From: Rhodanobacteraceae bacterium
GTDB taxonomy: Bacteria; Pseudomonadota; Gammaproteobacteria; Xanthomonadales; Rhodanobacteraceae
Assembly: GCA_016790075.1 (NCBI GenBank)
Contig: JAEUPP010000006.1
Location: 186,001 to 250,000, forward strand
DNA length: 64,000 nt
Reading direction: 5' to 3'
The position numbers were made by a program, and so were the translations under genes. The notes under the pieces are model-generated. The model searched no databases and was not told the DNA's origin. It saw only the letters and a list, made by a program, of their open reading frames with translations. Positions 37,201-44,802 of the stretch are shown here, in pieces. The first letter of the stretch is position 1. Each line of letters begins with the position of its first letter.

Positions 37201-37619
37201 CACCAGCCGACGACGTGCCGGCTGCGCCGGTACGCGCCTGCCATAGCGGCAACTGGTTCCAGCCGGCGCAGAGTGGCCACGGTTTCTTCCTGCACGTGAT
37301 TGGCCGTGGCGAAGCGCGCCAGCTGGTCGCGGTCTGGTACGTGTTCGATCGCGGCAAGCCGCTGTTTCTGGTTGGTGCGGGGCCGATTCGTGGCGACACC
37401 GCGACGTTGACCTTGGGCATTACGCGCGGCCCGGATTTTCCGCCCAACTACCGCGTCGCCGACCTCGACCGCCGCGTCTGGGGCACGGCGACGTTCCGTT
37501 TCACCGGCGCAAATACGGCGCAGGTGGAATGGGTGCCGCAAGTCAGTGGTTTCACGCCGGGCCAGCTGGATCTGGTAAGGCTTACCGAACAGCTGGGGCG
37601 CTCGTGTGCCGTGCAATAG
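34233..37619 (+). CDS. Large secreted BNR-repeat beta-propeller protein
   Basis: 1128 residues. A signal-like helix (about 5-27) is followed by a Glu/Arg-rich helical stretch and then many BNR/sialidase-type repeats of the form GGxxWKSTDAGTSW, GGASWNPLL and SVDGGQRF (about 110-850), which build one or two beta-propellers. The last 260 residues hold two copies of a domain of about 120 residues, each starting GxWxxxxxSGHG (near 872 and 1000). Function is unknown; adhesion or glycan binding is a guess. Start 34233 was chosen because GGGGAG (34221-34226) sits 6 bases upstream, too close to the ATG at 34227. Confidence 0.85.
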   Translation: MVSAWRWIPAGMAGLALACGLLQPLLTGESGTRDDAQRRNVTDYLREENAARSARVSGALERAQLFAARRLPAGETELQPARWFRAEAQMRGMKRHVPNAERNSVGGAKGQPQWQWLGPANATGRTRTLEFDPRNPDVMYAGGVSGGVWKSTDAGTSWQPLSDDAVNLNIGALAIDPERPDTLYAGTGELYRDSGMPWSPMSGSGILKSVDGGASWNPLLATQNAEFRYVSDIVFSPRDSRRLYAATNSGIWRSRDGGATFERLLRPADEQDQRRYEGCTDLAIRSDTEQDWLLATCASRSIADRYWLPGTVTPPACGGPCPAAIFLNTDAGNSGQWQTVLSEAGQGRTQIDIHRADPRVIYAVAASTAAGFDRDGDGDGDYNNGLHALWRSEDGGLTWDARLRNDTADTLSASLFQFHFAVKPRACGDSSPPDFYAAGWYNNAIAADPLDRDTVWVGGMTLFRSVDGGQRFGLASYYFGQDDSYVHPDQHRIRFHPQYNGAANQRLYSTHDGGISVTDNARAPVSYGDAALCGAVGGERVRWRSVNHGMGTTQFYAGAAFPDGRSYLGGTQDNGTWLGSDTAGAAGWRHVYGGDGGFAAVNPLNTNVLYASSQGVSIGKSVDGGLSFVRGMTRGLSDQTLFIMPYLIDPNVPDRLYAGGLRLWRTDDAATNWRPASARFGTDFYSRTSAIAIAPGNPNRMLVGNRNAIYRNSAALSSTANSVWASSAPREGWVSRLAFDPVDSNVSYATYSTFGGVHVWKSVDAGASWQPLDGVDDGRLPDVPVHAIVINPRNTRELYIGTDLGLFVSLDGGQHWAVENTGYANVITEDLKLVTPPNAPPQLFAFTYGRGVWRVNLGDFDGQPDYRIDSRIAGMWWNAQSDGHGLMLEPVVIDGVIHVVASWFVYVDGDPLWMIGVGRADGARVRVPVTASRGANFPPDFRAADVQRYAWGELDLEFRSPQQATLRWSRTLPGFGSGELAIESLLAAASPADDVPAAPVRACHSGNWFQPAQSGHGFFLHVIGRGEARQLVAVWYVFDRGKPLFLVGAGPIRGDTATLTLGITRGPDFPPNYRVADLDRRVWGTATFRFTGANTAQVEWVPQVSGFTPGQLDLVRLTEQLGRSCAVQ

Positions 37620-37741
37620 CCGCGGAGCGGGGCCGTAATGTGAAATGGCGGGCAGCGGATTTCTCAGGCCAGCCGCGCACGTAGCGCGGCCATCGCACCG
37701 CCGTGTGTGGCCTGGCCAGCCGCTCGCACGGCGAATGACTA

Positions 37742-37767
37742 GCCGCCCCTTCGACCCGCGGGGCGGC
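37742..37767. terminator. GC hairpin between convergent genes
   Basis: GCCGCCCC (37742-37749) pairs with GGGGCGGC (37760-37767) around a 10-base loop, between the BNR gene and mscL, which converge. There is no T-run, so termination is only inferred from position. Confidence 0.4.
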
Positions 37768-37797
37768 AATAGCGAAAAGCCGGTTTCTGCGTAGATC

Positions 37798-37817
37798 GGC
37801 CCCTGGCTGCAGGGGCC
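37798..37817. terminator. Second GC hairpin before mscL
   Basis: GGCCCCTG (37798-37805) pairs fully with CAGGGGCC (37810-37817) around GCTG, 33 bases past the mscL stop. No T-run follows. It may stop or stabilise mscL mRNA. Confidence 0.45.
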
Positions 37818-37849
37818 GCGGGCCGTGTCGTCGCCGGCCGAACAAGGCC

Positions 37850-38254
37850 TCAGCGCGGGGGGCTGTTTTTCAGCAAATCGCGGATCTCGGTCAGCAACAC
37901 GACGTCCGCCGGTGGCGCGGCTGGCGCGTCTTCCTGCTTGCGCATCATGCGGTTCATCAACTTGACGACAAGGAAGATCGCGAACGCCACTATCGCGAAC
38001 TGGACTACGGTATTCAGGAATGCGCCGAACTGGATAGCCACTTCGCCCTTGCCGTCGGGACCAGCGGCCTGAAGTATCCATTTGTAGGCGGAAAAATCGA
38101 CGCCGCCGATCAGCAGGCCTATCGGCGGCATGATCATCTGGTCAACGAGAGAGGTGACGATCTTGCCGAAGGCCGCGCCAATGACGACGCCGACGGCCAG
38201 GTCGATCACGTTGCCGCGCATTGCAAATGCCTTGAACTCGCCAAAGAAGCTCAT
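37850..38254 (-). CDS. mscL: Large-conductance mechanosensitive channel
   Basis: 134 residues, the usual MscL length. The N-terminal helix [35 protein letters not shown] contains the Gly/Ala-packed pore helix; [12 protein letters not shown] begins the periplasmic loop; the second helix is [20 protein letters not shown]; the tail ends in a short helix ([11 protein letters not shown]). A homopentamer in the inner membrane opens under tension to release solutes after osmotic downshock. The stop is followed by GC hairpins. It is a single-gene unit. Confidence 0.98.
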   Translation of the reverse strand: MSFFGEFKAFAMRGNVIDLAVGVVIGAAFGKIVTSLVDQMIMPPIGLLIGGVDFSAYKWILQAAGPDGKGEVAIQFGAFLNTVVQFAIVAFAIFLVVKLMNRMMRKQEDAPAAPPADVVLLTEIRDLLKNSPPR

Positions 38255-38475
38255 TGTCCATCTCCCCGGTGGTTATGCTGGATGACGGCGGCCCCCCTGC
38301 CGCCGGGCGTAGGTTGTACACGAAACCGCGAAGCAGTTGCGGAACTGCGTCGAGTTTGCCGTGTTGCCGCGCGAAACCCGTCGAGCTGCAGCTAGCCGAT
38401 GCGGAGCCAAGCCGATGCGGGGCAGGCCAGCCAGTCCCGGCGAGGCGCCATGATCGGTACGCGCTGCAGCCCTGA

Positions 38476-39162
38476 TTACACAATGCGCCCCTGCAGAGAG
38501 GCCACGCCGCCCAGCGTTGCCTCGAACACGTCGCCACGCGCCAGGGCCGCGACGCCGGCCGGTGTGCCGGTGAAGATCAGATCGCCCGCAGTCAGCTCAA
38601 ACAGCTGCGACAGCGCGTGGATGATCTCGGCGACATTGAAGATCATTTCGCTGATATCGCTGTTCTGCCGCGGTTCTCCATTGACGAGCAGCGACAGGGT
38701 CGCATGCTGCGGATGCACGCCGTTGCCGATGGCGCGCAGCGCTGAGATTGGCGCCGAGGCATCAAAACCTTTGGCGACGTCCCAGGGCAGGCTCTTGGCC
38801 TTGGCCGCGGCCTGCAGATCACGGCGCGTGAGGTCGAGGCCGACGCCATAGCCGAATACGTGTTCCAGCGCGGTTTCGAGCGGGATGTCGCGACCGCCGC
38901 TTCCGAGGGCTACGACCATCTCAACTTCGTGATGCAGGTCGGCAGTGGCGCTGGGATACGGCACATCGCGGCCGTCGGTGACGACGGCGTCGGCGGGCTT
39001 CAGGAAGAAGGTTGGCTGGGTGCGATTGACGTCGGCCCCCATTTCCCGGGCATGGTCGGCGTAGTTGCGCCCGACGCAGTAGATGCGGTGCACTGCAAAG
39101 CGCTGTTCGCTGTGAAGTACGGGAACACTGGCAACCGGGGGAGCAGGAAACACGAAGTTCAT
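38476..39162 (-). CDS. Fumarylacetoacetate hydrolase family protein
   Basis: 228 residues, the short bacterial form. VGRNYADHAREMG near 32, PTFFLKPADAVV near 50, and the metal-binding Glu-x-Glu of HHEVEMVVALG near 79 with Asp in LDLTRRDLQ near 110 are family hallmarks; GDLIFTGTPAGV near 195 completes the site. Close relatives hydrolyse fumarylpyruvate or decarboxylate oxaloacetate, so the true substrate is open. It is divergent from the DUF1704 gene across 174 bases. Confidence 0.93.
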   Translation of the reverse strand: MNFVFPAPPVASVPVLHSEQRFAVHRIYCVGRNYADHAREMGADVNRTQPTFFLKPADAVVTDGRDVPYPSATADLHHEVEMVVALGSGGRDIPLETALEHVFGYGVGLDLTRRDLQAAAKAKSLPWDVAKGFDASAPISALRAIGNGVHPQHATLSLLVNGEPRQNSDISEMIFNVAEIIHALSQLFELTAGDLIFTGTPAGVAALARGDVFEATLGGVASLQGRIV

Positions 39163-39336
39163 GGCAATCTCGGTCAGGGTCTAGTCCATGGCGAAAACGG
39201 CTGCCTGCGGCCACACGCACCGCTGACGGGGGCGGGCCAGAGGCGGTGTCGAAACGGTAGTGCGGGACTCGCTGAGCGCAGCACGGCGAACGGGAAGCAT
39301 AGCAATGCCCGGCCAGGCCCGCGCTATAGTCGCCGC

Positions 39337-40617
39337 ATGAGTGCCATTACGACGGACGCTACCGAAGCCCGCACGCTTGACCGTTGCGCCGCGCTCGACG
39401 CACGGCTGGTCGCCGCCATACGTGGGATCCGCCTGCTGCAGATCGTGAGCTGGCCCGCATCGGCACAACAGCGTTTCATCAACAACTGGAAGCGCGGCGT
39501 GCGCAGCTTGCCCGATGTGCGCTATACGCCCCCCGACCTCAGAGCGGAACGCGAGGAACTGATTGCGATAGGCCGTGAGGCCGACGCCGGCCACCCGGTC
39601 GGTGACTACCTGCGCCGCAGTGCCGAGTCCTGGCGTATCGCGACCGAGCTGCTGCAGGCTGTCGGCACGGCCGCCGTCACCGAGCATTCCATCCGCCTAT
39701 ACGGCCGGCCCGGTGACCGCTTGCCGGGCTCGGAGCTGACCAATCTTGATGCGGCGCGGCATTTCATCAGCCTTGCCGGTGAACTCGACCAGGAAATCCT
39801 GGCCAGCGATGCCGACTACTGCATTCCGGCTGAAACCCTCAAGGCTGAGCTACAGACTCAACTCGACGCGTTCTTCCATTCTCACAAGATCGAAGTCGAG
39901 ATTGATCCGGACCTGATCGCCAAGGCAGCGGCCGGCCCCACACGTATCCGGCTGCGTTCGGCGACCTGTTTTTCGGAGTACGACCGGCATCAGTTGCTGG
40001 AACACGAAGCCTTCGTGCATTCCTTGACCGGTCTGAACGGGCGCGAGCAGCCGCATCTCAAGTCGCTGGGGCGTTCGTCGCCACGGGTGACCGCGACGCA
40101 GGAAGGCCTGGCTGTATTCGCCGAGCTCATGTCCGGATCTATCGACATCGAGCGCATGAAACGCATTTCACTGCGCATCGCCGCGATTGACATGGCTTTG
40201 GCCGGTGCCGATTTCGTCGACGTATTTAGCTATTTTCTCGACACCGGGCAGACCGAGTCGGATAGCTTCTCCTCGACCCAGCGTGTGTTCCGCGGTGTGC
40301 CCGTGCAGGGTGGTGCGGCCTTTACCAAGGACAATGTCTATCTGCACGGCCTGCTGACCGTGCACACCTTCTTTCGCTGGACCCTGAAACACCGGCGCCT
40401 GAACCTGTCGCGCGCCTTGTTCGCCGGCAAGATGGCGTTGCATGACGTGATTGCGCTGGAACCGTATTTTGATTCCGGCTACATCGCGCAGCCTCTGTAC
40501 CTGCCGCCCTGGGTGCAACGTGCCAACGGCCTGGCCGGCATGCTCGCGTTTTCGCTGTTCGCAAATCACATCCGCATCGCCTCGGTGGAGGCCGACGACC
40601 TGGTGCTGGGCGTATAG
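39337..40617 (+). CDS. DUF1704 predicted metallopeptidase (QEGLA-motif protein, MATCAP-like)
   Basis: 426 residues. It carries the QEGLA motif (Gln255-Glu256, in TATQEGLAVFAELMSG) that names this family, in some genomes called flavohemoglobin expression-modulating. It also has HEAFVH (His223, Glu224, His228), an HExxxH pattern. DUF1704 includes the animal tubulin tyrosine carboxypeptidases (MATCAP), which use such a zinc site. I infer Glu256 as the third ligand. The bacterial substrate is unknown. There is no signal peptide, so it should act in the cytoplasm. ATG 39337 is the clear start; the preceding frame overlaps the divergent gene. Confidence 0.85.
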   Translation: MSAITTDATEARTLDRCAALDARLVAAIRGIRLLQIVSWPASAQQRFINNWKRGVRSLPDVRYTPPDLRAEREELIAIGREADAGHPVGDYLRRSAESWRIATELLQAVGTAAVTEHSIRLYGRPGDRLPGSELTNLDAARHFISLAGELDQEILASDADYCIPAETLKAELQTQLDAFFHSHKIEVEIDPDLIAKAAAGPTRIRLRSATCFSEYDRHQLLEHEAFVHSLTGLNGREQPHLKSLGRSSPRVTATQEGLAVFAELMSGSIDIERMKRISLRIAAIDMALAGADFVDVFSYFLDTGQTESDSFSSTQRVFRGVPVQGGAAFTKDNVYLHGLLTVHTFFRWTLKHRRLNLSRALFAGKMALHDVIALEPYFDSGYIAQPLYLPPWVQRANGLAGMLAFSLFANHIRIASVEADDLVLGV

Positions 40618-40944
40618 CCCGGCAGGGCATGCCCGGCCGGCGAACTGCAAAGAAATGTGTCGGCTGCTCTGTGCGCCGCGGCGCGCGTTAGTCTTGCCTG
40701 AGCACGCCCCCGCCGTTTGCTTGGCCGGTGCCGATTCACCAGGGGGAGCAGGCGTAGTCCGAGAGCTGCGCATTGGGCCCGGACACGGTGATCAGGATGG
40801 TTGCCGTGTCACTCTTCATTGGCTGAGCAGAACGCCGGCAAACAGCCGATTCTCCCCCGTGACCACGTTAGGGCGGCGACAGCGGCCCAGATAAATCCGT
40901 ACGAGAGCCGCGGTCCGGAGCGGCGTAGCAAGAACGCGGCGGGC
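40618..40944. other. Intergenic region between convergent genes
   Basis: 327 bases with no gene. Just past the DUF1704 stop, GC-rich inverted sequence around GGGCATGCCC (near 40630) can fold into an imperfect hairpin that may end transcription. Nothing else is recognised. Confidence 0.45.
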
Positions 40945-41811
40945 CTATTTCGATACGCTTGTCGCGGCTTCCGCTGCGGGCTGTTTGTCCGTCGCCGACT
41001 TGCCCGGCTGCCCGGTCTTGTTGCTCAGGCTTTCGACCAGGGCGTCCAGTTCGGTCAGCGCCGGCTTTGTTCCACTGCGGGCCAGCAACGCGTCGACGGC
41101 GCGTTCGTAGCGCTGCGCTGCTGCGGCGTTGCGGTCAAGTTGCTCCAGCGTGAAACCGAGGTGTTCGCGCGCCCCATCGGCGGCAGCGCCGTCTATCGTC
41201 AGCGGCACAGTCAGCAGCACGAAACTGCGGCCATCGTCGCTGAGTCCCTGGAATACGTAGCTGACCAGGCCCGATGTCGCGAAGCCGGCATCGGGCACGA
41301 ATTGGGTCACGACGCGGATACCACGGCCGCCGTGAAACCGCAGCGCGCGGCGCTGGACGGTGAACTGCGGGCTCATGTCGAGAAACGGCACCAGGGGCCA
41401 GACGGCGACGGCGTCCGGTTTGCCCGACAACCAGTGGCGCAGGGTGTCGAACTGTTTCGCCATATGAGTGCCAGGCGTACGGCCGTCATCAAGAATGTGC
41501 AGATAGTCGCTAACGGGCAGCACGCGCAGTCCGGCGTCGAACAGACCGGATGGGCCATAACACGCGCTCAGATCGAAATGCAGATGCGCCGGCATGTCGT
41601 AGTAATCGGGTTTGAGCGAGAGCATGGGGTCACGCGCGAGGTCGGCGCGTGCGGCAGCGTCATAGGTCGGGTGCGCAGCGACACGCCCGGCACGCGCCGT
41701 ACAGCTGGCTACCGGTTGCAGTGTCCAGCCATCGAGCTCGATCGGGCCGGCAGTCAGTGGTCCGGCCAGCACAGCAGCAAATGCTGCAGCCAATCGCATC
41801 AGAGCACTCAT
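40945..41811 (-). CDS. Secreted protein of unknown function
   Basis: 288 residues. A signal peptide is clear (MSALMRLAAAFAAVLAGPLTAGP). The mature part looks folded, mixed alpha/beta, with notable stretches DYYDMPAHLHFDLSACYG and RVVTQFVPDAGFATSGLVSYVFQGLS. The end (about 270-288) is a Lys/Ala/Ser-rich tail. I do not recognise the family. The start at 41811 is set by GGAGG just upstream, which argues against an ATG four codons earlier. It is a single gene, convergent with the DUF1704 gene. Confidence 0.72.
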   Translation of the reverse strand: MSALMRLAAAFAAVLAGPLTAGPIELDGWTLQPVASCTARAGRVAAHPTYDAAARADLARDPMLSLKPDYYDMPAHLHFDLSACYGPSGLFDAGLRVLPVSDYLHILDDGRTPGTHMAKQFDTLRHWLSGKPDAVAVWPLVPFLDMSPQFTVQRRALRFHGGRGIRVVTQFVPDAGFATSGLVSYVFQGLSDDGRSFVLLTVPLTIDGAAADGAREHLGFTLEQLDRNAAAAQRYERAVDALLARSGTKPALTELDALVESLSNKTGQPGKSATDKQPAAEAATSVSK

Positions 41812-42030
41812 GCAGACCTCCACGGGAATGCGCGGAGTATAGGCGCTGTATCGGTTTTCGACCTGCGTCCGGCCACCGTCCTGTCCCTGCGCTGGCGCAA
41901 TGCCGCAAGCACACTTTGTTCAAAATGCCATGATGCAGGTTGGCGGCGTGAAATGGATGCGGGGAAAGCGGGCCTGTTTGCAACAGGGTTGTCGTTTCAA
42001 AATGCCAGCTGATCCAGGCATCATCGCGGC

Positions 42031-42828
42031 ATGCTTATGCTCTACAAGATACTTCTTGCGCCTGCCCTGCTGCTGCAAGCAGCGCACCTGCGCAGGACTG
42101 CGCTGCGCTTGCCGGAGGCCGCCGGCCCGCGTTCCGGCTGGGTAGGAAACGCCGCCGCCGAGCCGCTGAGATTACTTTTCGTCGGTGATTCATCGGCCGC
42201 GGGAGTCGGTGTCGAGTGGCAACATGAAGCGATGGCGCAGCAGACGGCTCAACTTGTCGCTGCAGCGTCATTGCGTCACGTGCACTGGGAGCTCATCGCC
42301 AGGTCCGGAGCCAAAACCTGCGAGGCCGTGGATCTGGTCAACGCGCAGGCCTGCCAGCCGGCGGACATCCTGATTTCGGCGCTGGGCGTGAACGATGTGA
42401 CTTCGCAGAAAAATGCGCAACGCTTCATTCGCGACTACAAGCGGCTGCTTGCCGTGGTAGCCGAACGTACCGGTGCAACCGCAGCCGTGATTTCCGGGTT
42501 GCCGCCAATGCACATACTTCCGGCCGCGCCGCAACCGCTGCGTTGGTATCTGGGACAGTGTGCGAGGCGGCTGGACAAGGTGCTGCGCAGGCATTGCTCC
42601 CGATCTGAAAACACGAAGTACGTATCCCTGTCCTGGGCCCAGGCGCACGAGATGGCGCGCGACAAGTTCCACCCGGGAAAGGACCAATACGCCTACTGGT
42701 CCCGGTTGGTAGCGGAGCAGGTTCTTTCGCTGTTGCCGAATGGCCCCATCGTGGTGCGCAGGCCAGGCTCTGTATCCGTCGAATGTGGCGCTAGCGCCGG
42801 CTCTCGAACCAGCGCAGCGATGCAGTGA
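42031..42828 (+). CDS. SGNH/GDSL-family hydrolase
   Basis: 265 residues. An N-terminal hydrophobic helix is followed by the SGNH blocks: GDSSAAGVG near 52 (nucleophile Ser), the Gly of RSGAKT, GVNDVTSQ near 117 (Asn) and DKFHPGKDQYAYW near 212 (Asp-x-x-His). These enzymes are esterases, lipases or acetylhydrolases. The substrate is unknown. The N-terminal helix may be a membrane anchor. The last 38 bases overlap the 3' end of the minus-strand deacetylase-esterase gene, an unusual convergent overlap. Confidence 0.9.
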   Translation: MLMLYKILLAPALLLQAAHLRRTALRLPEAAGPRSGWVGNAAAEPLRLLFVGDSSAAGVGVEWQHEAMAQQTAQLVAAASLRHVHWELIARSGAKTCEAVDLVNAQACQPADILISALGVNDVTSQKNAQRFIRDYKRLLAVVAERTGATAAVISGLPPMHILPAAPQPLRWYLGQCARRLDKVLRRHCSRSENTKYVSLSWAQAHEMARDKFHPGKDQYAYWSRLVAEQVLSLLPNGPIVVRRPGSVSVECGASAGSRTSAAMQ

Positions 42829-44476
42829 ACGCGGCTGGGAAAATACTGTTGTGCGTGTCTTCGTCGAATACGTGCATGCGCAGCTGTGCCTGTGGCAGTC
42901 CCTGGGTAGCCAGCGCGCCGGCATAGCGGCGCAGATCCGCCGCCATGTTCGGGTTTTCGAGACCTCCTACGGACAGGAACACCTTGGGCGCGCCAGCTGC
43001 GTCGAAGCGCTGTCGCGCCAGCAGGCGGAACGCGACGCCATCGTCGTACCACAGCGAGGGACTTACCAGCGTGTAGCGCGTGAATGCCTGTGGTCGGGTG
43101 GCGAGCAGGAAGGCACCGAACAGGCCGCCGTAGGAATGGCCGACATAGCTGGCCTGTGCGAGGTCCAGCGGGTAGCGGGCCGCAAGTTGTGGCAACAGCT
43201 CGTCCAGCAGTATGTCGCGGAACTGCGCCGCATTGCCCGATTCGGCTTGCAGCGCCGCGCTGTAGCCGCCGGACAAGGTGTAGCTCGGGGTGTAGTCGCG
43301 GCTGCGTGTTTCCCGATAGCGCAGCAGATCGGTGTCGGCGCCGGGGTAGCTGATGCCGATTACCGCCGTCGGCGGGATCTCGCCGCGGTCGAGGTAGTGA
43401 CGCACGATGGCCTGCAGCAACGGAAACGCGTAGTCACCGTCCAGTGCAACGATGACGGGCAGGCGCTGGCCAGCGGGAGGTGCTGGCAGCCAGATATGCG
43501 CCACACGTTCACGCCCGTCGCTGCCGCGATGCTGTAACGTGCTGGCGCCGGCGAGCGAGTAGGGCTGCGCTTCAGTCAGCGTCGTGGTATCGCCGGCTAT
43601 GACCTCAAGTGCCGCGCGCAGCCGTGCCGCCTCCGCATCGTCCCAGGCCGCACGTTCGGGCTGCGCCGGTGCGGTGCGATATAGCCAGGACAGTCCCTTG
43701 GGGCCGGCGTAGTCATCGCGCAGGGCATAGATGGGATCAGCCAGCGCCTGCTCCAGCGTAACGAAGCGCGCCCCCTCGGCACGCAGGGCCGTGATCAATG
43801 CAGGCCATTGCGCGGCGACAATGCCATTGGCGTGCAGCAGCAGGATCTGCGCCGGATCGCGCGCATAGCGTTCCTGCGCCGTGCGCCGTGCCTGACGCAA
43901 GCTGCGCAGCACATGATCCACGAGCAGGGCCCCGGCCCGTTCGCGCTGGGCCGGCGTGGTCAGCTTGCGGTAACCCACAGCCAGCAGCCAGTCCGAGGTG
44001 TCCACGCTGACTGGTCCCGGACGCAACCCCAGCGTCTGCAGATGGGCGCGTGCACCGTCGCGTTTCGTCGTGTCGTTACCGCTGTGGAGTAGTGGAAAAC
44101 GATAAAAACGCGGTGGGTTGCCCTGGGTGCTCAACTGCCGCTGGCAGGCCGTCGTATCGTCACGCCACTCCGGCAGGGACAAGGTGTTGAAGTCGCGGTG
44201 GGCAGCCGAGTGATGCGCGATTTCGACGCCGGCATCGCGCCAGCTCTGCAAACCGGCCGGCAGGTCGCGCGCCCGGTCACAGACGGTAAACCCGGTCAGC
44301 GGCACGGGTGCTGCACGCAGCGCTGCCAGCAGCAGCGGCAGATCCTGTTGTGCTTCCGCGTCGGTGCCGCTCCAGGGCAGATCGTCCAGGGTGATGGCCA
44401 GGTCAAACGCCTGCGCCGGCATGGCGGCGAGCAAGGCAGTCAGCAGGGCTGCGAGGAAGAGGGGGAAGCTCGGCAT
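42791..44476 (-). CDS. Secreted fusion of polysaccharide deacetylase and Fes-type esterase
   Basis: 561 residues with a signal peptide (MPSFPLFLAALLTALLAAMPAQAF). The first part (about 25-270) is a NodB-type deacetylase: ITLDDLPWSG with the paired Asp, AHHSAAHRDF with the zinc histidines, FYRFPLLHSG and LLLHANGIVA. The second part (about 290-561) is an esterase of the EstD/IroE type with VGHSYGGLFGAF (nucleophile Ser), VALDGDYAF and DEDTHNSI (His). It could remove N-acetyl groups and ester groups from the same glycan. Start 44476 is the signal-peptide Met; the open frame continues upstream. Confidence 0.9.
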   Translation of the reverse strand: MPSFPLFLAALLTALLAAMPAQAFDLAITLDDLPWSGTDAEAQQDLPLLLAALRAAPVPLTGFTVCDRARDLPAGLQSWRDAGVEIAHHSAAHRDFNTLSLPEWRDDTTACQRQLSTQGNPPRFYRFPLLHSGNDTTKRDGARAHLQTLGLRPGPVSVDTSDWLLAVGYRKLTTPAQRERAGALLVDHVLRSLRQARRTAQERYARDPAQILLLHANGIVAAQWPALITALRAEGARFVTLEQALADPIYALRDDYAGPKGLSWLYRTAPAQPERAAWDDAEAARLRAALEVIAGDTTTLTEAQPYSLAGASTLQHRGSDGRERVAHIWLPAPPAGQRLPVIVALDGDYAFPLLQAIVRHYLDRGEIPPTAVIGISYPGADTDLLRYRETRSRDYTPSYTLSGGYSAALQAESGNAAQFRDILLDELLPQLAARYPLDLAQASYVGHSYGGLFGAFLLATRPQAFTRYTLVSPSLWYDDGVAFRLLARQRFDAAGAPKVFLSVGGLENPNMAADLRRYAGALATQGLPQAQLRMHVFDEDTHNSIFPAAFTASLRWFESRR

Positions 44477-44802
44477 GGTGGTGCTCAGCGGCTCAAGTGC
44501 GCCCGGCACCATGCCTGCAATTCTTGCCAAGGCCAACGGCTGGCGCTTGGGCTGAGCAGATTGGAAAACAAGTGAGTGGAAAACATCCTGCTTGGCGTGG
44601 TGATGATCAGGGGTTGGGGATAGGCGACTGATTTCCGCGAAGTGCCGGAAACAATGCCGGCCACCGAACGGCCTGCACCGTGTATCAAGTACCAGCGCGC
44701 ACGTTGGATGTGTTGCGGTTTGTTTCAGCCTGCTGCGGGGCCAGGAAGTTGCAGGCGCAATGGGTAGGCCGATCGTGTCCGGTCGTTGAAGCGCCACTGT
44801 TC
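44477..44802. other. Intergenic region between the duplicated module and the fusion gene
   Basis: 326 bases with no supported gene. It is expected to hold the promoter of the deacetylase-esterase gene. I see no clear hairpin with a T-run. Confidence 0.4.
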
